Source: UBA5536 sp964592595 (GTDB taxonomy: Bacteria > Bacteroidota > Bacteroidia > Bacteroidales > F082). From it: 64,000 bases of DNA. A program made the translations under genes and the position numbers. Below, piece by piece: positions 53,816-62,222 of this stretch. The notes beneath the pieces were generated by a model, which saw only the letters and a program-made list of their open reading frames with translations, was not told the DNA's origin and did no database searches. The stretch is from NCBI GenBank assembly GCA_964592595.1, contig CAZQFH010000013.1, forward strand, positions 1 to 64,000, in the 5' to 3' direction. Every line of letters starts with the position of its first letter. Positions within the stretch are counted from its first letter, which is position 1.

Positions 53816-55318
53816 TTAACCGCAATGGAAATATTTACTCACCAGTTTTAAGATCTTTTCTTCGTCTTTACCAATTTCCTGTCGTAGATTTTGATCGTTA
53901 AAAGCTCTCAGACTTTTAATGATAAAATTCAGTATTTTTTCAGAAAACACACCATTTTTTGTGTAGAAAGTAAGCTGTTTTTCAAGCGCATGGGCTGATT
54001 CGACGCAGCTTGCAGGCAATTGTTCCAGTTCAGCCTGTTTGCCTTTATGTTCCTCATCAAAGATATTAACATCCACATAGGTTTTTTTTGCAAAGTCGAG
54101 TGCATTTTCCATGGTGAGGCCATGATGTGCAGCCACTGTTAATCCAGCCATAAGCAGATAAATATCGGCCGATCCGTCAGGTGCCCTGAATTCGACGGTT
54201 TGTTTTTGAGTAAAGTCAAGCTTTACTGGTGTTTCCTGCGGATTGGCATCGGCAATCATATCTGTTGCCGTGGTCCAGCCCAGTGGCACACGTACCAATA
54301 CAGAACGGTTACGATCGCCCCAACAGATATTTGTTGGCGCTTCCTGATGCGGCACAAGCCTGAAATAGGAGGTAGGATTGGCGTTTCCAAAAGCGGTTAA
54401 AGAGGATGCCAGGGTAAGAAAACCTGCAATGGCTTTGCGCGCTTCATCGCTTAAATGGCCGTCTTTCATCATCACACTTTTCCCATTTTTCATCAGTCGG
54501 GTGTGTATATGCATGCCGCTTCCTGCTTTACCGACGGTTATTTTTGGGGCAAAAGTAATCGTAACGCCATAGCGATAGGCCAGTTTACGCATGATCCATT
54601 TGGCAACAACCAATTGATCAGCAGCATCTTCCACATTAGTAGGCAAAAATTCAATTTCGTTTTGTTCGTAGTTTTTACCATCCAGCGAAAAATTTCCTAC
54701 TTCAGAATGCCCGTATTTGATCTGTCCACCGCTCTGAGCTATCAGGCGCAGTGCTTCGCGACGAAAATCGCCGTATTTGTTAAAAGGTGAAGATTCATGA
54801 TAACCTTTTTGATTGTCAGCAGGATAGAGTTCTTCTTCCTCTGCAATGATGTAATATTCAAGCTCGCCCATGGTTTCAAAATCTAAACTTGTTTCTGCCT
54901 TCATGATTCGATTGGCTTTTTTGAGGATATATTCCGGAGAGCTTTCGAATGGCTTACCGTGGCGATCGTAAAATGAACACAATACATCCAGGGTGGGCAC
55001 ATCTGTAAAAGGATTTACAAAAGCGGTTTTATATTTTGGAATCACATACAAATCACTCGATCCGGCTTCAACAAAAGGAAACAGGCTTGAACCGTCAACC
55101 CTTTCGCCCGACGAAAGCAGTGTTTCGAGATGCTCGCGGCTGTTGATAATGAAATTGAGTGTTTTCAACCGACCATCCCAAGCGGCATACCGAAAGTTAA
55201 TCATCTCAATATCATTATCTTCGATGAAACGAATCAAATCGACACGCGTAAATTCATATGCCGGTTTGTTCAGATATTGTACCAGCGGATTGGGGTTCAT
55301 TGCAGTGAATTCATTCAT
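53816..55318 (-). CDS. glnA: Glutamine synthetase
   Basis: The 500-residue enzyme belongs to the type I-like family. The beta-grasp start WDGRLKTLNFIINS is followed by GELEYYIIAEEE, the ATP-binding FAPKITVGKAGSGMHIHTRL, and NPTSYFRLVPHQEAPTNICWGDRNRS with the substrate and adenylyl-region residues. The C-terminus lacks a clear adenylylation Tyr motif, so regulation may differ from enterobacteria. It starts opposite the carboxypeptidase. A TATGTTTG box at 55347-55354 is a possible promoter. Confidence 0.92.
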   Translation of the reverse strand: MNEFTAMNPNPLVQYLNKPAYEFTRVDLIRFIEDNDIEMINFRYAAWDGRLKTLNFIINSREHLETLLSSGERVDGSSLFPFVEAGSSDLYVIPKYKTAFVNPFTDVPTLDVLCSFYDRHGKPFESSPEYILKKANRIMKAETSLDFETMGELEYYIIAEEEELYPADNQKGYHESSPFNKYGDFRREALRLIAQSGGQIKYGHSEVGNFSLDGKNYEQNEIEFLPTNVEDAADQLVVAKWIMRKLAYRYGVTITFAPKITVGKAGSGMHIHTRLMKNGKSVMMKDGHLSDEARKAIAGFLTLASSLTAFGNANPTSYFRLVPHQEAPTNICWGDRNRSVLVRVPLGWTTATDMIADANPQETPVKLDFTQKQTVEFRAPDGSADIYLLMAGLTVAAHHGLTMENALDFAKKTYVDVNIFDEEHKGKQAELEQLPASCVESAHALEKQLTFYTKNGVFSEKILNFIIKSLRAFNDQNLRQEIGKDEEKILKLVSKYFHCG

Positions 55319-55346
55319 AGGTTAAACAATTTAATCAAATGGGCTA

Positions 55347-55354
55347 CAAACATA
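55347..55354 (-). promoter_or_regulatory. Promoter -7 element for glutamine synthetase
   Basis: TATGTTTG on the minus strand (TAnnTTTG), 29 nt upstream of the start codon. Confidence 0.45.
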
Positions 55355-55562
55355 CTAAAAGTGGGCTGATTAGCTAGCGAAACACCTACGGTATCCGGTA
55401 ATTTATACCCGATTCAAATAAAGAGAGAAAATACGTGTTGGACTTCAATTTTCTTTAAAATTGCCAGACTAAAGCCATTTTTTATACTTTTACCAAACAA
55501 AGGTTTTTTAGATTTTTGATCGACCTGAATTTCAATCGTAATCAATCCTAAAATATTTTTTC

Positions 55563-57908
55563 ATGAGAAACGTGTTAGTTCTTTTTTTAAGTCTGTTCTT
55601 TTTTGGTTTACAGGCACAGCCGGAATCGTATCAAAAGATTCGTATTGATCTTACCAACAATAGTTTACAGCAAATGGCATTGCTGGATATTCCATTGGAT
55701 GCCGGTATTTTAAAGGCAGGGCATTTTATTGAGCTGGAGCTGAGTTTATCTGATGTTGAGCGTTTACAAGATGCTGGTTTTGAGCTTACGGTTTTAATTG
55801 AAGATCTATCCAGCTTTTATCGCGAGAGGGCGATGGCCGATGAAAACCTTAGAATTGTGCGCAATACGGCCGATGAATTTCCGGTTCCCGAAAACTGGGA
55901 ATACGGTTCTATGGGAGGGTTTTACACCTATCAGGAAGTGCTAGACAAATTGGATTTTATGGCCGAACAATGGCCTGATTTGATTACTGTGAAAGCACCA
56001 ATAAATGAAGACTTATCCTCGCACAATGGCAATCCAATTTGGTGGGTCAAAATCAGTGATAACCCTAACGAAAATGAGGATGAACCCGAAGTTTTATATA
56101 CCGCTTTGCATCATGCCCGCGAAGGAATGGGCGTGCAACAAATGATGTATTTTATGTTGCATTTGCTCGAAAATTATGAAACAGACGAGCGTGTTCAAAC
56201 CATCGTTGATAGTCGCGAATTATATTTTGTGCCCATTCTCAATCCGGATGGCTATGTGTATAACGAGCAAACCGATCCCAATGGAGGTGGCATGTGGCGC
56301 AAAAATCGGCGCAATAACGGAGATTCCTGGGGAGTTGATATTAACCGCAACTATGGTTTTATGTGGGGAATGGACAATAATGGTTCTTCGCCAAATCCTA
56401 GTAGCGAAACCTATCGTGGTCCTGATGCTTTTAGCGAACCTGAAACACAGAACATAAAGCAATTTGTTGAAGATCATGAATTTATGATTGCACTTAATTA
56501 TCACTCTTATTCAAATTTATTGCTTTATCCCTGGGGTTTTACCGAAGATCCTTGTCCGGATGATGCTATTTTTCACGCCCATGCCACTTTAATGACGCGC
56601 GACAATAAATACGTTTACGGGCCCGGAAGTTCAACCATTTATCCTACAAATGGTGGCTCGGATGACTGGATGTACGGCGAAACAGAGAATAAAAATCAGG
56701 TTTTTGCCTACACACCCGAAGTGGGTGGAAGCGGCGATGGCTTTTGGCCTTCGATCAACCGGATAATTCCACTTTGTCAGGAAAATATGATTCAAAACAT
56801 TTATGCGGCCTTGCTTTCGGGAAGTTTTGGAAAAATTACTGAAACGTCAGCACCCATTATTCCAACAAAGGATTTTCACTTAACATTTGATTTGCAACGA
56901 CTTGGATTTGGCCAAACAGAAAACTGGACAGTAAGTGTTGTGCCTCTAAGCGAAAACATCATTGATGTAGGCGAACCCCTGTCATTTGGCTTTATGGAGA
57001 TACTCGAAACCATATCAGATTCTATTCCCATCATGCTGGCAGCAGACATTTTGAGTGGTGATACACTTCAAATGTTGCTTCAACTGGATAATGGTGAGTT
57101 TGTGATAACCGATACGCTTGTGAAGTTTTATGGCACTACTTCAGTAATTTTTGAAGATGATGCAGAAGATCTCGTTAACTGGACTTCTTCAAAATGGAAC
57201 AACACAAATTCTGATTACCATTCACCTGTTGCTTCTATAACCGATTCGCCTAATGGCGATTATAGCAATAATGAAAATAATATGATCACACTCAACGATC
57301 CTATCGAAATTCCAAATACCAGCATGGCTTTGTTGCGTTTTTGGGCTAAATGGGAGATAGAGTTCGATTGGGATTATGTGCAGCTTCAGGTGCGCGAAAA
57401 CGGAATTGGAAACTGGGTTGCACTCGAAGGAACTTATACGCGCTTGGGCTCTAATAACCAGGCGACGGGCGAACCCCTTTACGACGGTTCTCAAAGCTGG
57501 GTGCAGGAAATAATTGATCTTACGGCATTTGCAGGACAAAGTATTGAGCTGCGGTTTGTGCTGCGTAGTGATGGCTATGTAACAGAAGACGGCTTTTATT
57601 TTGATGATATGGAATTGCTTGTGCTGGATGTAGAAACCAATCTAAAAGCCTTTGAATCCAATCAGAAGAAATTTACATACTATCCAAATCCGGCAAACGA
57701 ATACCTTAAGCTTAGTATTGATCAGCCGATTAGTGAAGCTGTATCAATTCGACTTTTTGATATGAGCGGCAGGCACATACAAAGCTGGAAAATGAACGAA
57801 GGACAAAAACAATTGAATCTTACGCTTTCTGATTTACCTGACGGGACTTATGTGTTGCAAATAGTAGCTACCGGTTTTGTGCAACGCGAAAAACTCACAA
57901 TACATTGA
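55563..57908 (+). CDS. T9SS-exported M14 zinc carboxypeptidase
   Basis: The 781-residue protein has a signal peptide (MRNVLVLFLSLFFFGLQAQ), a propeptide-like region to about 110, and an M14 carboxypeptidase domain. Zinc ligands are HHARE (His 184, Glu 187), DINRNYGFMWG provides the substrate Arg/Asn pair, and the general-base Glu is in YTPEVGGSGDGFWP. A MAM/immunoglobulin-like beta domain follows (about 530-690), then a T9SS sorting domain (YYPNPANEYLKLS to REKLTIH). It probably digests proteins at the cell surface. Confidence 0.93.
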   Translation: MRNVLVLFLSLFFFGLQAQPESYQKIRIDLTNNSLQQMALLDIPLDAGILKAGHFIELELSLSDVERLQDAGFELTVLIEDLSSFYRERAMADENLRIVRNTADEFPVPENWEYGSMGGFYTYQEVLDKLDFMAEQWPDLITVKAPINEDLSSHNGNPIWWVKISDNPNENEDEPEVLYTALHHAREGMGVQQMMYFMLHLLENYETDERVQTIVDSRELYFVPILNPDGYVYNEQTDPNGGGMWRKNRRNNGDSWGVDINRNYGFMWGMDNNGSSPNPSSETYRGPDAFSEPETQNIKQFVEDHEFMIALNYHSYSNLLLYPWGFTEDPCPDDAIFHAHATLMTRDNKYVYGPGSSTIYPTNGGSDDWMYGETENKNQVFAYTPEVGGSGDGFWPSINRIIPLCQENMIQNIYAALLSGSFGKITETSAPIIPTKDFHLTFDLQRLGFGQTENWTVSVVPLSENIIDVGEPLSFGFMEILETISDSIPIMLAADILSGDTLQMLLQLDNGEFVITDTLVKFYGTTSVIFEDDAEDLVNWTSSKWNNTNSDYHSPVASITDSPNGDYSNNENNMITLNDPIEIPNTSMALLRFWAKWEIEFDWDYVQLQVRENGIGNWVALEGTYTRLGSNNQATGEPLYDGSQSWVQEIIDLTAFAGQSIELRFVLRSDGYVTEDGFYFDDMELLVLDVETNLKAFESNQKKFTYYPNPANEYLKLSIDQPISEAVSIRLFDMSGRHIQSWKMNEGQKQLNLTLSDLPDGTYVLQIVATGFVQREKLTIH

Positions 57909-57937
57909 TGTAGCCACAATATTAATGAACAGAAACC

Positions 57938-59974
57938 GTGAATAGGCAAGAAGCTGAAATAAAATTAAAAAGCACTTTTGGATTTGACCATTTTTATGAT
58001 GAACAATGGAAAACAATTGATTTATTACTAAAAGGAAGAAGGGTTTTATTAATAGAAAAAACAGGGTTTGGAAAATCTCTTTGCTTCCAATTTCCAGCAA
58101 CTCAATTTCCGGGACTGACTGTAATTTTCTCGCCCTTAATTGCTTTGATGAGAGACCAGGTTAAAGGACTAAATAGTAAAGGAATAAAGGCAAAATTTAT
58201 AAATTCAGAACAAACACCAGAAGAAAATTCACAGACTATACAGGAAGCAATAAGCGGTAAATTAAAAATTCTGTATATAGCTCCGGAAAGACAGGAAAAC
58301 CAAGAATGGATTGAAGCTACAAGAAGAATGAATTTATCAATGATTGTAATTGATGAAGCCCATACTATTTCTGTTTGGGGACACGATTTTAGACCTGCAT
58401 TTCGAAGGATTATTAACCTTGTCAAATTGTTGCCACAAAATCTACCAGTATTAGCAACCACAGCAACAGCAACAAAACGAGTACAAGAAGATATTGAAAA
58501 GCAAATATCCGGGAACATTCAAACTATCCGTGGAGAATTAATAAGAGAAAACTTTAGCTTATATGTAATAAATGTAAAGTCAGAAGATGAAAAACTTTTA
58601 TGGTTAGCAGAGAATTTGCCAGTATTGGAAGGTAATGGAATCATTTATACAGGAACGAGAGTTAATACAGAAATATATTCACGATGGTTTGAATTTTTAA
58701 ATATCAAAACAACTGAATATAATGCAGGGCTGGATTCAGATTCACGAAAAGAAATTGAAAACGGATTAATGAATAACAGATGGAAAGCTGTTATCTCGAC
58801 AAATGCCCTTGGAATGGGCATAGACAAATCAGATATTCGCTTTATCGTTCATACTCAAATACCCGCTTCACCCATACATTATTACCAGGAAATTGGGAGA
58901 GCCGGAAGAGATGGAAAACCCACAAAATTGATTTTATTTTATAATTCATCGAAAGATAAAAACGGGATTGAAGAAGATGTTAAACTTCCGAAAGCATTTA
59001 TTGACGGCGGTCGTCCAGGTATAAAAAATTACAATAAAGTAATTAATGTTCTCAAACAAGAACAATTGGGCGAACGCCAAATTATCAAAGCTACAAACCT
59101 TAAGCAAACACAATTAAGAGTCATAAAAGCAGATTTAATTGAACAAGGCATAATAAAAGAAGTTATTTTCGGTCGCTCAAAAAAATATGAATATCAATTT
59201 AACGCACCCGAACTCAGCGCTAAAGCATTTGATGAACTAAGAGAACAGAAACTAAAAGAATTAAGTGCAATGTTAGAATACGTCAACCTAAAATCATCCA
59301 GAATGAAATTTTTGTGTGATTATTTAGGAGACAATTCACATTCACATTATCAAAATTGTGATAACTCGACACTTGAACGACTAATAGTAAATCCACAGGA
59401 AAAAATAAAAGTAAAGTTACAAGAATTTCGAGAGTTATATTTCCCCGAACTAATTGTTGAAAGCACACATTCGAAGATTGTAAATGGAGTTGCTTCAAGT
59501 TATTATGGCGTTTCAAGTGTAGGAGCAGCATTACATAGAAGTAAATATGAAAAGGGTGGAGATTTTCCGGATTTTCTCCTAAAACTTACCTTAAAAGCCT
59601 ACAGAAAAAAATATGGACAAGAAAAATTTGATTTTATCGTTTATGTTCCTCCCACTGAATCAGGTGATCTAGTGAAAAACTTTGCGGAAAAATTATCACA
59701 AGTTTTAAATGTTCCAATTTCCCATAAATTGATTAAAACAGGAGTCACTCAACCTCAAAAAGTATTCAAAAATGGCTATCTTAAAAAAGACAATGTAGCT
59801 CAAAAATTCAGTTATTCTGAACCAAGTGAAATTGTGGAGAAATCGGTCATTCTATTTGATGACATTTTCGATAGTGGAGCAACAATTAAAGAAATTGGAA
59901 GTGTTTTAACTAAATTTGGGGTAACGAAAATTGCACCTTTAGTAATTGCAAGAACTGTAGGTGGAGACATTTAA
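57938..59974 (+). CDS. RecQ-like helicase fused to a ComF-type phosphoribosyltransferase
   Basis: The 678-residue protein has a RecQ core: Walker A IEKTGFGKS at 39-47, DEAH 139-142 with WGHDFRP, and motif VI YQEIGRAGRDGKP at about 316-328. The C-terminal zinc region is degenerate (Cys at 460 and 474, NCDNS instead of NCDNC). A second domain from about 515 matches ComF-like phosphoribosyltransferases, with QPQK 605-608, NV 619-620 and the PRPP loop VILFDDIFDSGATI at 637-650. The start is GTG at 57938. Arg is often AGA/AGG here, unlike neighbouring genes, and GC is lower. A DprA-like gene follows after 10 nt, forming a two-gene unit. This is likely a mobile, possibly defence-related module; see findings. 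Confidence 0.88.
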   Translation: MNRQEAEIKLKSTFGFDHFYDEQWKTIDLLLKGRRVLLIEKTGFGKSLCFQFPATQFPGLTVIFSPLIALMRDQVKGLNSKGIKAKFINSEQTPEENSQTIQEAISGKLKILYIAPERQENQEWIEATRRMNLSMIVIDEAHTISVWGHDFRPAFRRIINLVKLLPQNLPVLATTATATKRVQEDIEKQISGNIQTIRGELIRENFSLYVINVKSEDEKLLWLAENLPVLEGNGIIYTGTRVNTEIYSRWFEFLNIKTTEYNAGLDSDSRKEIENGLMNNRWKAVISTNALGMGIDKSDIRFIVHTQIPASPIHYYQEIGRAGRDGKPTKLILFYNSSKDKNGIEEDVKLPKAFIDGGRPGIKNYNKVINVLKQEQLGERQIIKATNLKQTQLRVIKADLIEQGIIKEVIFGRSKKYEYQFNAPELSAKAFDELREQKLKELSAMLEYVNLKSSRMKFLCDYLGDNSHSHYQNCDNSTLERLIVNPQEKIKVKLQEFRELYFPELIVESTHSKIVNGVASSYYGVSSVGAALHRSKYEKGGDFPDFLLKLTLKAYRKKYGQEKFDFIVYVPPTESGDLVKNFAEKLSQVLNVPISHKLIKTGVTQPQKVFKNGYLKKDNVAQKFSYSEPSEIVEKSVILFDDIFDSGATIKEIGSVLTKFGVTKIAPLVIARTVGGDI

Positions 59975-59984
59975 ATAGTTAATT

Positions 59985-61118
59985 ATGAACAAAGAATTAA
60001 CATATTGGTTGGCTTTGGCTCACGTTCCAAAGATTCAAACAAAAAAGAAAAACGAGATAATTATCCGACTTTTTGAAAAAGGCAAATCAATTATTGACTT
60101 TTTTGAATCTGAGCAATCTGTCTGGGAAAAAGATTATGAGTTAAAACAATCAGAAATTGTACTTTTTGAAGAAGCAAAAAAAGAGCTATCAACTTATGCC
60201 TTTATGGTTGAAGACTTACTAGAACAAGGTTATAGCATACTCCCAATTACTTCAAAAGATTATTCTCCAACTTTAAAGAAAAACTTGGGTAGAACCTACG
60301 CTCCACCTGTAATCTACACAAAAGGGAATCTCCAAATAATGAAAGAAAAATCAATTGCAATTGTTGGCTCAAGAATGGCAAACGATATTTCATTAGAATT
60401 TACTGATAATGTTGCAAAAAATGCTTCAAAGGATTACAAAGTTGTGGTTAGTGGTTTTGCTAAAGGGGTAGATAAACAAGCTCTTGATTCAGCCATTAAA
60501 TACAAAGGACAAAGTATTATCGTTCTTCCTCAGGGGATAGCAACATTTCAATCAGGATTTAAAAAATATTATAAGCAAATTATTGATGGGGATGTTTTAG
60601 TCCTTAGTACGTTTTACCCAAAAGCTCCCTGGAGTGTTCAACTGGCAATGGGGCGTAATCCTATCATTTATGGACTTGCTTCCGAAATTTACGTAGCTGA
60701 ATCGAGTGAAAAAGGTGGGACTTGGTCAGGTGTTATGGATGGTTTAAGAAAAGGAAGAACAATTTACGTTAGAAAACCTCATTCAAGAGAAAAAAACGCA
60801 AATAACCTGCTTATCTCAAAAGGTGCGAAAGCTGTTGATATTGAAGGGAATTTGAGTAGTTATGATATTAAAGTCGAAGCTAAAATATTAATTTCTGAAC
60901 CCGATTTCAATAATACAGAAGAAAAGATAATTGAATTCTTAAAGACAGGCGTTTTTCCCGCAAAAAAAATTGTTGATACACTTAAAATTGATTGGAGTTC
61001 AAGGAAAGTAACTGATTTTTTAAAAGGCAGACAGGATATTTTAACTGTAAAAGGCAAACCTTTAAAATTTGCACATAAAAACAGGTCAATTCAATTACAA
61101 AAATCATTGTTTGAGTGA
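59985..61118 (+). CDS. DprA-like DNA-processing protein, partner of the RecQ-ComF fusion
   Basis: The 377-residue protein has a helical N-terminus (1-95) and a DprA-type Rossmann domain: SIAIVGSRMANDISLEF about 114-130, VVSGFAKGVDKQALDSAI, SIIVLPQGI, and the RNPIIYGLASEIYVAE block typical of DprA RNRIIAGLS. The C-terminus (about 305-377) looks like a winged helix (KIIEFLKTGVFPAKKIVDTL). DprA family members load RecA on ssDNA; a DprA-like protein is also the antitoxin ShosA in the ShosTA PRTase/DprA system. It starts 10 nt after the helicase gene. AT-rich with AGA arginine codons, like its partner. Confidence 0.85.
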   Translation: MNKELTYWLALAHVPKIQTKKKNEIIIRLFEKGKSIIDFFESEQSVWEKDYELKQSEIVLFEEAKKELSTYAFMVEDLLEQGYSILPITSKDYSPTLKKNLGRTYAPPVIYTKGNLQIMKEKSIAIVGSRMANDISLEFTDNVAKNASKDYKVVVSGFAKGVDKQALDSAIKYKGQSIIVLPQGIATFQSGFKKYYKQIIDGDVLVLSTFYPKAPWSVQLAMGRNPIIYGLASEIYVAESSEKGGTWSGVMDGLRKGRTIYVRKPHSREKNANNLLISKGAKAVDIEGNLSSYDIKVEAKILISEPDFNNTEEKIIEFLKTGVFPAKKIVDTLKIDWSSRKVTDFLKGRQDILTVKGKPLKFAHKNRSIQLQKSLFE

Positions 61119-61268
61119 TAATGAACGAAATACTTTGTTTAACATCTTGTGTGAAACAACAGAAATACAATGTGTTAGCAAACAATACAACACTTAATAA
61201 AAATACATATAACTAAACAGATAAATGGCTCGAAATACAAATTGTTTAATATACACATTGATAAGTTT

Positions 61269-62180
61269 ATGATGGAAACCATACAAGTGGGCAGCATAAA
61301 ATGGCATCATATTCAAAATCCAACAGAAGAAGATTTTGAGTTTTTAAGTAACAAACATCATTTTCATCCTCTTGATATAGAAGACTGTCGCTCACTCAAT
61401 CAACGTCCTAAAATCGATATTTACGACGATTACTATTTTTTGATTCTTCACTTTCCGAATTTTGATCGCCAGAATATGTTTATTAAGACCAAGGAAATAA
61501 AAATGTTTTGGGCAGAAGAGTTTATTATCACAATCGAAAAATCACCCTGGCTCGCAAGTCAGCTTTTTGAAGAATATCAAGAGCTTGGAAAGCAGGAGCA
61601 AGAAATAAAAATCGAAACCTCTGATGCTTTTCTTTACAGGATTTTGGAACGTTTGATGCGCGAATCGCTCTATCTTTTACGAAAAGTTGGGCTTGATCTG
61701 GAGCTGATAAATCGTGAGCTTTTTAGTAAACGACAAGTAAAAATAATCGAAAGAATTTCGGTTACCCGTAAAAATATCATTTTGATTAATACTATTTTTA
61801 AGCCACAACTCAGGCTGTTTCATAAATTTGAAACAGGACAAATCAGCGGTTTTGCCGGCGAGGAAATGGAAGATTATTGGGGTAATATCCTCGACTATTA
61901 CCAAAAAGTGTGGGACATGACCGAAGATTATGAGGAATTGATCGAAGGACTCTCAAAAACTTTCGACAGTATGCAAACCAATAAAACCAACGAGATCATG
62001 AAAATTCTCACCCTGATCTCCTCCATAATCTTGCCTCTTACTTTTATTACCAGCCTCTACGGCATGAATGTGATGTTGCCATTTGCCGAAAACAAAACAG
62101 CTTTTTGGCTTTTGCTTGTTGGCATGGCAATGATCAGTGGCCTGATGATCGTTTATTTTAAACGCAGGCGCTGGATGTGA
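61269..62180 (+). CDS. corA: CorA-family Mg/Co transporter
   Basis: The 303-residue protein has a long cytoplasmic N-terminus with LNQRPKIDIYDDYYFLILHFP, a helical bundle, and two C-terminal membrane helices (IMKILTLISSIILPLTFITSLYGMNV and WLLLVGMAMISGLMIVYF) separated by the GMN signature loop. It should form a pentameric magnesium channel. The start is one of two adjacent ATGs at 61269 and 61272; the TTG at 61242 is less likely. Confidence 0.92.
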   Translation: MMETIQVGSIKWHHIQNPTEEDFEFLSNKHHFHPLDIEDCRSLNQRPKIDIYDDYYFLILHFPNFDRQNMFIKTKEIKMFWAEEFIITIEKSPWLASQLFEEYQELGKQEQEIKIETSDAFLYRILERLMRESLYLLRKVGLDLELINRELFSKRQVKIIERISVTRKNIILINTIFKPQLRLFHKFETGQISGFAGEEMEDYWGNILDYYQKVWDMTEDYEELIEGLSKTFDSMQTNKTNEIMKILTLISSIILPLTFITSLYGMNVMLPFAENKTAFWLLLVGMAMISGLMIVYFKRRRWM

Positions 62181-62211
62181 TCAAACTAATCATCAAATTA
62201 AATGTTATAAA

Positions 62212-62219
62212 TACCTTTG
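62212..62219 (+). promoter_or_regulatory. Promoter -7 element for the S9 peptidase
   Basis: TACCTTTG (TAnnTTTG) ends 3 nt before the ATG at 62223, suggesting a leaderless transcript if it is the active promoter. Confidence 0.35.
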
Positions 62220-62222
62220 TTT

